Both the position numbers and the translations under genes were made by a program. From contig JAJEKB010021880.1 in the NCBI GenBank assembly GCA_022393335.1, forward strand, positions 2,017,440 to 2,081,439: a stretch of 64,000 bases of DNA. Direction: 5' to 3'. The notes under the pieces are model-generated. The model ran no database searches, was not told the DNA's origin, and saw nothing but the letters and a program-made list of their open reading frames with translations. Of the stretch, positions 10,411 through 22,672 are shown piece by piece. Each line of letters starts with the position of its first letter. The stretch's first letter is position 1. This stretch comes from Macrotrachela quadricornifera (taxonomy: Eukaryota > Rotifera > Eurotatoria > Philodinida > Philodinidae).

Positions 10411-13089
10411 AAACTAACAAAAAATCAATTTTACTTTCGTACAGATAGCTAAACAAAACAACGAATATTTCTTTAATAAGTGAATGTTATAGTTAGGCAT
10501 GTATCAAAACTAAAATCTCTCGCATCATGCCTGTGGATAAAGTGTAGATCAAAAGATTATCCACACTCATACACCCCTATGCGAATCTAGCTACAAGAGA
10601 AGCGATTCGAAATACAAAGTTCCTAACAATTGGTTCCAACAGATATTTAGAAAACTTATTTCAAGTCTTCGTTATCCACTGAGTTCTGAAATTCTGAAAG
10701 GATAGGTTAAACTAATCTCTAGGACCTCAATCGCTCCTGCTCATATCAAAACTTTATTCAAAATTTTCTCGATCGTATTGCTTCAAAAATAAAGCTAAAA
10801 CGTTTGGCTTTGATGCATACGTAGTTATAGTCACTACTATTTCTCTTTATAATTTTGTACACTTGAGCGAGAGAATTGTTTACTTATGATCGACTCACCG
10901 TTTCTACAATTCATGAAGACATTTATGATTCGCATGCTGAAGACTCAGAAGAGCGCGGAGATGGCATAGTTGTGTCGTCCAAATAAAAATCCATTATGTT
11001 CTGCGCATTTAGTTTTTATTGTTCTATCGAAGCCATTACAACTGATAAACAAATATTGAGATCAAATTCGAATTCCATCGATAGAAGAAAGAAAAGGCCC
11101 AGAGACAATCGATTATTGCGTAGAAAGCAGTTGTCATTAAAAGCACTTGCGAGTATGCATTAACCAATGGAAATGAACTCTAAACTACAATGATATCGGT
11201 ATATAAACAATACGTTCTAATTCAAAAAGAGAAAAGGCTGGGTATGAGAGTCTGACCATTGAACATGAGAACGAAAATTCAGTGGTGTTTTGAAGCCAGA
11301 TTGCAAATGTCTAGAGCTTACATGTCAATCAAATACGATCGACAAAAATCATCTGAAAGAAATCATTGAAATGAGGAAATGAATGATCACCTTAGGCAGA
11401 AAGCTGTAAGCATCTTAGACGTTCCTGTCCTTTTGGTAAAAATATCCTAGAAAATGTTCTCAAGCAGAAGAAGTAACGAGAATATGGAAGATATGGAGAA
11501 TCGCATTTGTCGATACTTCTATTGAAATTGAACTTATTAGCTTACATTACAATCATGACTCAAAGCAGCTGAGCTTATCGATGTTGAGGGTGAGGGTGAA
11601 GGTGTAAGAGAAAGAGAGAAATTTATGCCCATTGTCTGCTCATAGTTTGAAGTTTTCACCTTCATCAACTTCAGTTGGAACAACATCCTGTATAAATACT
11701 AGCTGCTAACGTGCGCTGCTTCATAGCCGATGGAGTGGATGTTTTCGAACAAATACCAACGATATGTTCCACCCAAGAGAACAATACCGTCTACATTCGT
11801 CGTTGACTTCGAACTGACGAACATTGATCAGTACACGGTTCAAATTACTGATGTATAGACCATAGGCAGCGGAGCGTCTTAAATCTAGGTGAGACTCATA
11901 GTATTTTTCTTCTTCTCATCCGTCAATCTTTGGTATTGTTTTTCTGAATTGTTGTAGAAGACATTTGGACACATCCTTGTTCTTTTTATACATTTATTAA
12001 TAATCTTTGTTAATGATAAATAACAACATTCTATATAAAATTATATCAATATTTCCTTTAAAGTGCTAATAAGATTCTGTGTATACGAACATTCGACTTT
12101 TTTTTATTGTTGTTAAGATTATTTTCATCGTTTTTTCATATCAAGAATAAAATTGGTGTTACATTATGATTTATATTTATTCAATAAAACAATAATATAG
12201 ATATTACTATGAAATATTTCAAATATTTGACTTAGCGCCTTTTTAACACAAATAAATTGATATTATATTATTTAAATAATACAATATGAACGAATGAAAA
12301 ATATATTATCGCAAATATTCTGTACCCATTAATCAGTATATACGATTCACATATAATGCGTAGATAAATAATCGGTTTATTGTAAAATATACATCTTCAT
12401 AAAAAATACTTATCAAACCTTGAAAACTTTTACTCGTTTCCTAATTCAAATATTAATATCTATGTATCATTTTTTTATGTACACAGCTTCAAAATAATCA
12501 GCTGTATCAAAATCATATGTTTCATTTACTGTATTTATCTGCTGATTGTTGCCGTACTTTTATTATCATTTTTTAATAGTGAAGTTACGTAGTCACTCGT
12601 GCCATAGCTACGTGGTCATTTGTGCCTTGTTACTGACAAAATCGATACGCGCAGTAAGATGAATTCTCGTTTCTAGACCCTATATTTACAGTCTAGGGAA
12701 AATATGCTTTAAGAGGAGGAAAAATAATCATTAGATATAATTAAATACGAAAACTTACATCTATATTTATAATTAATTGACTTGTGCAAACAAATCGATT
12801 TTGATCTTGATCTTTAGTGGATATATTTACAGGAAAAAAATTGTAGCTATCTTATAGATTTAGACTAAGATGTATTTAGTTTTTGAAGATAGATATTTTG
12901 TTGTTTTCCTGCAGAAATTGTTGTATGTCTTCAAATATTTTTCTTGGATAACATATTATCATCGAAAGAATCTTTTGATATAATATTATTTGAATCATCT
13001 CCATTACTTGCTATTTTTACAGAACAAGAAAACCACTCATTAGATTTAGTCAAATAACTTTAGGTATTTCCTCAAATCGTAAATATTTT
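10411..13089. other. Upstream region of the FG-GAP gene, then AT-rich DNA
   Basis: No gene recognised. 12000-12900 is extremely AT-rich. I cannot define a promoter. Confidence 0.4.
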
Positions 13090-13310
13090 CATTTAATATT
13101 ATCTTTTTGTTTAACACCATGAATTGTTTCTTTTATCTTTGAAGCAATAGAAACATTTTGACTTAAACAATTATTTATACGATCACGATCATAAAATGAA
13201 AAATACTGTTTTGCACAATTTTTATAAAAATTAGGATAATAGTTGCTCTTCCTCCAATCCATGTAATATGATTTTTAGAGTTGTTCCGTTGCATCATCTA
13301 TATTTACTTA
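13090..13310 (-). pseudogene. Decayed coding relic, family not identified
   Basis: On the minus strand a stretch reads like real protein (YYPNFYKNCAKQYFSFYDRD, then RINNCLSQNVSIASKIKETI, then HGVKQKD) with stop codons before and after. Further downstream (to about 12750) coding-like fragments continue with more stops, including a possible coiled-coil segment (DIQQFLQENNKISIF). I do not recognise the family. It may be the other end of the same dead gene as the TPR relic at 13.7-14.1 kb, but nothing proves this. Confidence 0.4.
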
Positions 13311-13699
13311 ATCAACGATGTAACAATTCACTTGTACTTATTTCATTAGATAAAAAAGAAATTAGAACAATTATTTATTACTTGGTCATTATTTTTCATT
13401 AGACTGTTATCTTTGAAATAGTTTGATTGCTGCTGGTACTGCCAAATTTTGGCCCTTCGTACTTTTAAAAACAATCAAGAACCATGCAAATCATACTAAG
13501 ATAATTCATCTGAGATCCATTCGTCTTTATTTAATGAAAAAAGATTAACTAAATTTTTAATAAACAAAAATATTCTACTACATTATGGTTGGTAAGTCTC
13601 TCATGATTAGAAAATTCATTGAACGTTTGATTTTCAGTTCGAATATTTATAAATATTAATCTAAATGTATTCTATATATATCCGTAAGATGAAAAGGAT

Positions 13700-14135
13700 A
13701 TTCTTTTATAATCTTATTTTTTTTACAATTTTCGATATTTTCTTATATGATTTTCAAACCAGGATAATTGACCGGTAATATTTGTTTTTGAATTTGCAAT
13801 GTACTATATATATAGCTTTTTCAACATATGGAAGTGTTTCTGAATACTCATGTTTGCGATAATATACTAAAACGATGTTGTTGTAACATGTTGCTATTAA
13901 CGAATGATTTGACGTGACGGAAAAGATTTTTGATAAATTAAATCGATGTTATTATAAGTAGTTGCGAGTAAAGAATGATTGGGTGGAAGCGGTTTTTGAT
14001 AAATTTTAAGAGCTTTTGTACATTCATTGATTTTTTAATACAATGAACCAATATTATTATAAAAAATAACTAAATTTGGATGATTCGTCGGTAGAATTTT
14101 TACTTTAATTTCAAGTGATTTTTCAAAGAATGAAA
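13700..14135 (-). pseudogene. TPR-repeat (kinesin-light-chain-like) pseudogene
   Basis: The minus strand encodes three consecutive TPR units of the kinesin-light-chain type: FFEKSLEIKVKILPTNHPNL / VIFYNNIGSLY-stop-KINECTKALKIYQKPLPPNHSL / LATTYNNIDLIYQKSFPS. After a -1/+2 shift follows SNHSLIATCYNNIVLVYYRK / HEYSETLPYVEKAIYI. The recurrent xxPxNHPxLAxxYNNIG signature is clear. At least one stop codon and one frameshift inactivate it. TPR arrays form helical scaffolds that bind peptides. In related genomes such arrays are often fused to other domains, but no partner domain is recognisable here. Confidence 0.75.
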
Positions 14136-15143
14136 ACTATTCACATATATTTTCATCTTTTATTCCATCTGATTCTGTTTAACGTAATGAAACCAAATAA
14201 ATCAGAATGGATCACTTGTACAGATTATTATATATATGAAAATATCTTATCTTTGTTGAAGGTGAACAACGAAATCATTTCATCATATTTGATCAATAAG
14301 AAAATTTCTAATTTCTTAATAAAAAAAAAGAATAATTATATAAGATTTTAGTAAAAAAAGATCAATCCCATTTGATTATGTAATTAAATACATGAAAATC
14401 ATTAAATGAAGAATTCTTCAAAATTTGAATTTCATTTAGGAATGAATACAAATAATTTTCTAGTAATAAATAAATTATTTATTTATTTGGAAAAGAAACA
14501 AATTCAAGTAATGAATTCAATAAATAATCAAAATGTTAATAAAACTATTTCAGATGAATTTTCAATGTTATTAATGCAATCAACTTTAAATGAATAGATA
14601 AAAAAGTTAAATATTCAAATAAATCTTTGAGAAGTCATATTATAATGGCAAGCATCATTATTAATACAAATAAGTTTAATAAAAAGATAATTTTTCTTAT
14701 TTAAAATTGAATGAAAATCTTAGACATTCATAAAAAATAAATGTTATCAATTAATATTTGTTTTATATTTAATGTTCTACAAATATTCTAATTGGAAAAT
14801 ATTTAACATATAGAAATCTTAATAAATAATCTTTGTATTTTAGAGTAGAAACGGTTATCCTTACAAAAGTGAATAAATAAAATCACAAGAAATTTTGAAT
14901 TTATTCTATAAATTATTCGAACTAAATATTTTTTGCTAAATGAAACTTTTCGTATACAAAAATATCAATGAATGTGTTCATTTTTATTTAATTGATTTCT
15001 TCACATAATCATTTATAACGTACTTTTCTTAATGTTTTAATAAGAATTAATAAATGATTTCATTGAAAAATAAATGAAAAATTTTTCTATTCGATCACAT
15101 CAATAATCAATAACATACACATGTCTTTCCAATATTCATTATT
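14136..15143. other. Very AT-rich DNA, no supported gene
   Basis: Two short plus-strand frames (14115-14351 and 14406-14597) are low-complexity Asn/Ile/Lys-rich and look accidental. Confidence 0.4.
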
Positions 15144-15288
15144 TAGGGGTCAAACAGACTAGAAAAGATATAATACGAATTAAAATTGAATTAAGCAACG
15201 TGATTGGCGTTTCTACGTAATAACGGTCATTATATTGGTTCACTCAATTTTAATTCGTATTATCTTTTCTAGTCTGTTTGATCTCTAA
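15144..15288. mobile_element. Short palindromic MITE (~145 bp)
   Basis: Left arm 'tcaaacagactagaaaagat' followed by 'ataatacgaattaaaattga' (from 15150) is repeated as its reverse complement ending near 15284, with only a 2-nt difference. About 55 bp lie between the arms. A hairpin-forming, non-coding element with no obvious target duplication. Confidence 0.8.
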
Positions 15289-15989
15289 GTTCATTCGTTT
15301 TCAGTCTATTTGGGACGAAAATGATCATTCGTTTCATCACAAAAAAATCATATCGACGGTCGAGCATTGTTTGAATAGAACAACAATCACCTCTTTTGTC
15401 TATATAAAGGAAAGACTAAAGACAAATGACATTGGTGTTCCTGCATGTTACGTTGTGTTTTGGCTGAGAACGTGTGTCAATGCGCAGGAAAATAAATATT
15501 GTTGAAATTTTGAAATAAATCTTTAAAATAAGAAATTTTTTTCATTATTGAAGAATATGAATAGTCTCTGACACAGATATCGATGCTTATTGGATGAGAG
15601 TAACATGTTGAACTGTTAAGTTGGTATCAATGTTCAAGATTGAATTTATCTCAATTAAAGTATACAAGAATAAAGTTTCTTGAAGTAAATTAATTAGTTT
15701 AGATAAATATAATATAAATACGAGTTCGACAATGTTACGACCAGGGTTGCCAGATGCGAAATTCGAAAATCCGGAAAATCCCAGTTTTTTTTTTCGAAAT
15801 CCGGAAAAAATCCTGAAAGATTTTCGAAGGTCATTTTTGACTAGTTAAACTACGTTTTGTCTTTCAGATTATCAATAAAGTTATTCTTTATCTGTAGAAA
15901 ATATATATCAATTTCAATAATAGAAAAAAATACACATCAAAACATAATTAACTGAACAAATAAGAAATTGCCAATTATACATTGCACTG

Positions 15990-16987
15990 TTAACCCTCAT
16001 ACTACCACCTGCCAACGCTTAACTTTTTCTTGATTGGGATCGTTACGGACCCCATCTCAATTTTGAAGTAGAAAGAGAGAGTAATATTTCTATCAAGCTG
16101 TTGAGTAAGTGTCATGCTTACATATGGAGGAGTATTATAGACTAGATCGAAAGAAAAAGATCTTATCGTGCCATTTTCTAGTAGTTTTTACTCTTTATTA
16201 CTTGTATTTTTCTTATCTTCACTAAAAGACCCTAAGCACATATCACAAATTATTTTACGATGATTCGAACAACAAGAAAAGTAACACGTTGCGCATTGTG
16301 TAGCGACTTTTTTTATCATGTGACTTTGAACAGAGTTGACAACGTCGTGTTCCGCCTGCTTTCGATCCGGCATTCGTCGGGTGGGTCACTGAAAGCCCAA
16401 GATTCTGCATAGCTAATCGAACACTGCTGAACTGCTCTCGGATTTTGGCAACGTTGATTTAGATGAGCATCAGCAAGACTTCAACCTAGTTGTAGGAGAA
16501 ATAATCGTCGACGAAACAGCTTGTGTTGACTCTACTGAGGATTTTTCGTGGTCCATATTACTACACATTTTAGGATGATACGAACTATTTCAAAAGAATC
16601 GATCGAAATGATATCAAATTCAATTTCAATGTATTATTACACACTCATAATATAAGTGATAATTGCCTAAAATATTTTCTACAAGTAAATAAGTCTATCA
16701 AAGATTCACTACTAATAATATCACATCAATAATTTATGTATAATCAACTCTACTCTCTGGGGTCTATTGAGACCCCAATCGATAATAACACGTTGATACG
16801 TATTTCGATATATTTTATTGTATTAACGATATTCAAAAAGAACAAACAAATATCATCAGTGAGTGAGACTGACATCTATCAACGCATATCTAAAAGCAGA
16901 GGTTTTTATCCATTATGCTGTGAGAATAAGGTACAATGGAAGTGGTCTGGGGTCCGAAAAGACCTCAGGTGGTAGTATGAGGATTAA
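15990..16987. mobile_element. Non-autonomous piggyBac element flanked by TTAA
   Basis: TTAA at 15990-15993 and TTAA at 16984-16987 flank inverted ends 'ccctcatactaccacctg' and, reversed, 'tcctcatactaccacctg'. TTAA target sites and CCC-type ends define the piggyBac superfamily. Subterminal 'ggaccccat', 'ggggtctattgagacccc' and 'tggggtcc' motifs also resemble piggyBac ends. The element sits wholly inside the hAT-like repeat, so it inserted later. It contains a C-terminal transposase relic. Confidence 0.85.
16188..16405 (-). pseudogene. piggyBac transposase relic, C-terminal Cys-rich domain
   Basis: The minus strand encodes, in one frame, GTRRCQLCSKSHDKKSRYT and, after a frame change, QCATCYFSCCSNHRKIICDM C. 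Together they resemble the zinc-binding Cys-rich tail of piggyBac transposases (CxxC...CxxC with basic spacers). The last frame ends at 16188-16190. The catalytic DDD core is gone. Its place inside a TTAA-flanked element supports the assignment. Confidence 0.7.
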
Positions 16988-17107
16988 GCATCTGCCCAAT
17001 TGATAATGATTTGTTTTGGATGTTAAGAAATAAGCGAAACATATTTGAACTAAAAGATATCCAAAATCCGGAAAAAAACCGGAAATCCGGAAGATTTGGC
17101 AACCCTG

Positions 17108-19450
17108 AAACAGAGACATCAGTTTCTAAATGTATTAAATTGTTTGATGACCATCGTTGCTCTCATACTCATCCAATGTTATTGATTATATGACAGAAGA
17201 AGACATTAATATCTCGAACCTATTCGTCAGGCCTGATAGGATGCAATTTTTGGCTAACTAAGTCTGTCGAATGTAGTTCAATTGATTAAAAAAATGGAAA
17301 ATGATTAGCTCATGCAGTTTCCAAGGTGCCTAAAATTTTTTCGAAAAAGACTTGAAAAAAGCCTTTTAACAAAATATGATAAAATAAAATTAAAAATATC
17401 TCTGCATCTTTATTCCCTTTTCTGAAAGAAAGGGTTATACGAAGCTTAAAAAATTTATAAAGTTTGTTTGTCTATCCAAACCAATCGGAATTCAGTATGC
17501 GCTAAACTAATAGTGCCTCAGCAATACATCTAACGAAAATCTCTACCAAAGGATAATCGAGGTCAACGAGTCTGAATCTGATGTTAGTTTTCCAAACTTC
17601 CATAAAGTGATTTTATATTAATGAGATATAAGCGTCACAACATAGAACAATGAAATTCCTTGACATTCGGCCAAATCATTAGGATCTTATTATTTTGAAT
17701 AGAATGCTTTCATTGCCCTTATGAAATTAGAAAATTATTTATTTATTTCTCTAGTGAATCTTTCCGTAGTATTTGTATACATTCTATCAAAATAAAATTT
17801 CAACTTTCATTTGAATTTATAGAAAATCGTTAGATTTAATGCTTGTAGAAATAGATGTCGTAGGGATTCTGCTGTTGATCAAAAGATAAATCTCTCTGAC
17901 AACTGAACTATTTTTACTATGGTCCTTCTTTATTTTTAATGTTACACATCAAAGAAGGTTCAGAAGAAACGAGAAAGATAATATAAACTAGCAAGGAAAA
18001 TGCATCATATATTCAAATAATATCATTAGAACAAAAAGATTGATTCATGCTTGAAGGAAATACAAAATAAAAGGGAAAAAAATCTAGTAAAAGGATTATG
18101 TCATAAAAATATCCAACTTTATTTTTTTCTTGCATCGAGCAAAAAATCAAAAGAAAAGACAAAATTGTATAGTGTAATGTAATAGAAAAAAACGCGTGAG
18201 AAAAATATTCGTCTATGTCTATTTTATTATAATATGTATGAAGTAGCACGGTTGGTTGATTCATATAAATAAACATTACTTAAAAAAACCAATTAACTTC
18301 ATTAAATTTAAATACGTAAGGTAGCTTGCATCCAAGATACACAAAAAAAACTATAATATATTTCAGTGCTAATTTTCATCGTAAGTATACCTAGTTATCT
18401 ATATATTGATTTTCCTATGCAATGCAATACTTCAGACAAAAGTATTTATTTCAGAATTCGAAATAAATGTTCATATCATATTGTAGAGCATACTTCAAAA
18501 GGTAAGAAAATATGTTTCATCATACTTCGAAAATATTTATGTATCTTAATATGGAGCTCCAACCTCCGTTCTCAAATGTTATTTAAACTATCCTGTGTAA
18601 TTTTTCTGTGGGAAACAGAAGAAATTTTATTCCTTTTATCTACGTGAAATTATTCTGAAAATAGTGCTTCATCAGTATAGCTGCAATAGCGTTACGAAAA
18701 GATCTTGTGAAATATCAGTAAAAACTAGTAGATAGTCATTGACTTTTGACAATGATTCAAATGCGATAGTTGTTTCTCAAAAATATTGCACGTTGAGCAG
18801 AATCAATATAATGCTATTGCAAAAATCTTATCTTTGGCACAATTTTGTTTATAAAGAATAGATCAGTAATCATGATAATACGAGCATGAGATAAGTAACC
18901 GTTATATATTGCTGATGGAAAACTAGTCTAATGTTTAGAATTTTCTGGTAGGTCTCAAAAAAACTGTAGTACCATATTTTCTCTATATGAAGTGAGCCTG
19001 ATTTCTTTAGCTAGCGTGATTGGTTGACTTCACGTGACCATTTCTTCTGCCTCTATGATGGCATCCATATTTTCTCTTGAATGGTTGGTCTTCCTTAAAA
19101 CGTTGCTACAAAAATAATTTACGATAAGCAAGCTGAAGAAGTTGAAGTGAAAAAAAATCAGAAAAGTTATGAAACTACAGAAGAAAATGCTTTAACCGGC
19201 ACTATACAGTGTTCGTTCGTATTGTATCTGTTTTTTTCGTCACAGCACGTATGTATATCGACAGTGACGGCAACGCCTATTGCATAGAAGGAAAAAAGAG
19301 AAATAAATAAAGCTTTCATTCCGTGAATAATATTTTGTCATTCTGTGAATAATACTTGCACAACTCGTTTCTTATAAAAGCATGTTTGTTGTAGCAGAAT
19401 ACAGTATACAAATTTTCATCTAATTTCAAGCGAGACTCACAAACATACCT
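17108..19450. other. Intergenic region upstream of the ADP-ribosyltransferase gene
   Basis: No convincing gene. Minus 18013-18276 and plus 18366-18647 are open but hydrophobic, low-complexity frames without recognised homology. At 19316-19358 a ~22-bp stretch ('cattccgtgaataatatttt') is tandemly doubled about 100 bp before the ART start; its role is unknown. Confidence 0.4.
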
Positions 19451-20422
19451 ATGGCTACCGCTGTCAATATTAATCATCGTCTTTTGGAAAGTGTAAGTCG
19501 GGAGCCAGAAAAGATGATACTCCCAATATCTGGCTACCAGAATGAAATTGTCAAATCACTTGATGATGCTTGTCAACCAATAAAAGATTTATTCGATCAT
19601 AAGTTAGAAGACTATATTGCCATAGCCAAAATGAAATCCACACAGCCTGAAGATGGACTCACTCCTGATGAGTCGGCTTCGGTTCATTTATATACTACAG
19701 AATGGAATATTCATGAAAATAGTTTATACATGGTGTTGAATCAAACTCTTCGACTAGCAGATCGTACAAAACTTCAGCCGTGGTTCAAGTTTTTAAAACT
19801 GTTCCTAACAGCTTTCTTCAAACTACCGTGAGTGAAAAATATGCATCATCATATTTCATGTTTTTTCATCCGTATTAGATCAAGCAAATACACACTTGTG
19901 TGGTGTGGCGCTCGCGAAAATCTCAGTGATCTTTACCCGAAGGGCACGGAATTCGCGTGGTGGCCATTCATCTCTTGCGCCGCTTCGATGAGCGTTCTTG
20001 AAGCTCCAAATTATTTGGGAAAAACAGGCACAGGAACAATATTTTCTATTCAAACCAGCAGTGGAAAGGATATACGTGCACATTCATATTTTGACACTGA
20101 AGATGAAATTCTCCTTCCACCCGGTATTTATCTTAAAGTAATTGACAGTGTAAGTCGAGATGATGGTCTGCACATAATTCATCTCCAAGAAATTCCATCA
20201 CCATTTAAAACGCTTGACGATCCTTTTGATCGTAGCCAATTAAAAACGACGTTGCCACAATCCGACCCATTATTACTATTCGAAGCTCTAACAGAGGAAG
20301 AAAACTATACACCAACAAGTGTCACACCAAACCCACCCAAGCAAGCATCTTCAAAACAAGGCAAGTTCGATAGCATGATTTTTACAGTTGTGACTTTCGC
20401 GTTTCCTAAGAAGGGTATATAA
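19451..20422 (+). CDS. ADP-ribosyltransferase-fold protein with altered active site
   Basis: Two exons, 19451-19827 and 19879-20422, are joined across a 51-nt GTGAGT...TTAG intron in phase (CC|A), giving about 306 residues. The fold matches the animal arginine ADP-ribosyltransferase type: LTPDESASVHLYTTEW helix, TLRLADRTKLQPWFKFLKLF, beta strand LVWCGARENLSDLYPKGTEF, WWPFISCAAS, GTGTIFSIQTSSGKDIRAHS, then the acidic ARTT segment DTEDEILLPPG with an ExE pair, and LHIIHLQEI closing the sheet. In the R-S-E triad the usual VWRG arginine is Cys (about residue 134) and the usual FSS serine region is FIS. NAD binding and transferase activity are therefore doubtful, though the Glu pair is kept. No signal peptide or TM is seen. 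The last ~15 residues may be intronic if a GC donor (G|GCAAGT near 20360) is used. Confidence 0.85.
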
Positions 20423-20882
20423 AATGATCTGGGTCTCAACCTTAATCCTTCAGTCGGTGGAACCAGGACCAATATTTTTTCAATTTAGTTCCGGTAGTGT
20501 TTTTCGTAAACAATTAGGCAATATAGTTTGTTATATATAATTATTTTATTAGTCGAGATTTGCACATTGGTTATTTTTATTTATGATCAATACTTTTTTT
20601 AAAATCTGCTTCTCATTTCAAGGGCATGGACTATTCAACAAATTATATACATTTTTCCATCTGGTGAAAAACAATATACAGAAGGTTGGTTCAACACCAG
20701 GTAAATTTTTTCTTCAATCGCAATCTTTTTTTGTTGTTCTTTCCTATTTCCAGGATGAACTTTATAGTTTTCCTGTTCTATTTGTTTATATTCGAAGAAA
20801 GTTTGAAATTCGTGTAAAATGAGAGTTGAACAAAGTACTGGAAGTACTTATACTCGAGGATTTGGGACTGGTACACGCATTT
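20423..20882 (+). other. Possible decayed or alternative 3' exons downstream of the ART gene
   Basis: Coding-like pieces with splice-like borders occur. After 'ccttcag' at 20453 is a short frame (SVEPGPIFFQFSSGSVFRKQ). After 'atttcaag' near 20622 is WTIQQIIYIFPSGEKQYTEG, then a GTAAAT donor at 20700, and after 'ctttatag' FPVLFVYIRRKFEIRVK. 20821-20882 reads MRVEQSTGSTYTRGFGTGTR. They do not join into one clean frame and I do not recognise the family. Confidence 0.3.
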
Positions 20883-22311
20883 AAATTCTCTAAAGGATAA
20901 GACTGAATGAGGTCATTTTCTCGATCCTAAGATATTTTAGCTGTTTGTGTTAAAATTAATTTAGTGACGACAGTCAGTAACTGTTCAAAGGCATGTTTTG
21001 GAACATGTCTCGACCAATCTTTGGAGTCACGTCGGTGATCCTCTATAGAAATGAGCAAGCTTTCTTGTCCGTATAGGGGACTATAAGTAGAATCCGCCAG
21101 GTCTAAAAGTTCTTGTTCATAATGTCCGAATCTGATCAGATAGGACTCACTGCAAAAGAAAATTCAGTAGTAATTTGAATATCATTAGATCGCTATTAGA
21201 ATTGACTAGCTACCTTATGACGTCAAAGCGACTGCTAGATTCTGATAAAAGAACCTCGTTGGTATTAAGTATATGGTTTGGGCTCGAGACCAAAGATTTT
21301 GAATCCGACGAATATGACTCGAAAACTTGGTTGAGAGGTAATGGAAATTAAACCTTTGCAACTTTACTAGGTGCTGTCACTGGAATAGTTTTGATGTAAA
21401 AGCGAACATATTTTGAGAGCAGAAAAACGGTTTCATCAGTTCGCGTTCTGCTAGAAAGAACATATTACAATAAAATGAGATCAGGCACTTATTTCTGTTG
21501 TTTGAAGATGAAGTAAATAACAAATTTATTGTACACATCGAACGCAGATAAAAATACACCTATATATACTCGATAAGTGTGCGATAACAGTCTTGAACAC
21601 GTATTTCGAAGTGATTGTACTCAAAATTCTGATTTTCGAGTGGAACTTTCGCTGCACTCTCATTCGAGAAATTCTTTATTAGTCCGCCTCCGTCGAAATT
21701 GAAGAAAGATGTAAACGTTCAGTTGTAGTGTTGGAAAAACTTGTCTTGCGTCTATCTTTGATAAGAGCACTCATAATCCTGCAGCTCCTTAGTATGTGAT
21801 ATCGAAATGAATTCTTGCAGTGACACCAATTCAAGGTCAGCTATACCTATCTGTCATCTATTAGAGAGTCAAGGATTGTGAGAAAATTATTTTAAAATCG
21901 AGAGTGGAGCCAAACTGGAACCGCAACTGAATGGAAAAGAATAATTTTATAGATTCCGGATGAGTGAGCCACACATCCTATTTATATTTCTTACCTTTTC
22001 GTTTTGGAGTTGTAACACTCACTCGAGTTATTTCATTTTTGAGAGGAAGCTAATATTATAAGTTGAGAAATAAAATTGCGGTAGTACTCAGAGAGTCAAT
22101 ACTATGGCAGATGAGATTGGTTGAACTCATACTGCAAGCGTAAAAGGAATTGACTAGCTTTCCTGCTCGCTGATAGAAGATAAAGAAGAGTTCAAATTTT
22201 TCTTTTTCTAGATTGTCTCTTTTGATGTGAGATGATCATCACTAGTTCTACTGATGAATAATGCTATCACATGTACTCTCTTCTGTTAATTTACACAATC
22301 CTACATCTTTG
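20883..22311. other. Intergenic DNA
   Basis: No gene, element or RNA recognised on either strand. Confidence 0.4.
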
Positions 22312-22672
22312 ATGAATATATTAGCAGTTATTCTTTTTTTTATGAGTCATTATACAAAATGAAATTGTTTGTTTAGAAAAGTCAAAGTTCTCCAAATTAA
22401 AAAGTGGATTGCCATACTCTAACAAGAAGCTTGATTGCGATGGATGTGCTTGTGCTGAATGTGGCCACTGCCGTGATTGGTATTGGAGTCCTGATGGTAA
22501 TAACAAGGTTTATACAAGGCGTGATGATGCAACTTGTACCTCTGAGGATTACTGTCGTGGTCTTCGTAATTATGATTATTATCATTTTATTTATTCTATT
22601 TCTTATTTTGGTCCTGGTGGTATTGATTCTATTGATAATCGTTTATGTCAATGTAACGATAATCGCTCTTAA
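22312..22672 (+). CDS. Small Cys-rich, probably secreted protein
   Basis: The well supported part is the exon from 22377 (after 'gtttag') to TAA 22670-22672. It encodes about 98 residues with nine cysteines: CDGCACAECGHC, two further single Cys (ATCTSEDYC) and a C-terminal LCQC, plus a Tyr/Gly-rich middle. The codon use is regular, unlike flanking noise. A plausible first exon is ATG 22312-22345 (MNILAVILFFM, a signal-peptide-like hydrophobic start). It joins in phase across only 31 nt with a weak GTCATT donor, so the start is uncertain. With that exon the protein is about 109 residues. I do not recognise the family; a disulfide-rich extracellular role is a guess from composition. Plus frame 22404-22706 and the minus frames over it are shadows. 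Confidence 0.55.

Larger units (their letters stand above)
15742..17107. mobile_element. hAT-like non-autonomous element carrying a nested piggyBac insertion
   Basis: The ends are inverted: 15742 starts 'cagggttgccagat', and the right end read in reverse starts 'cagggttgccaaat' (17107). 'Atccgga'-containing subterminal repeats lie inside both ends (15763-15830 and 17063-17095). CAGGG-type termini are typical of hAT elements, but I find no matching 8-bp target duplication. Without the nested piggyBac the element is only about 370 bp, so it is MITE-sized. Confidence 0.65.
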
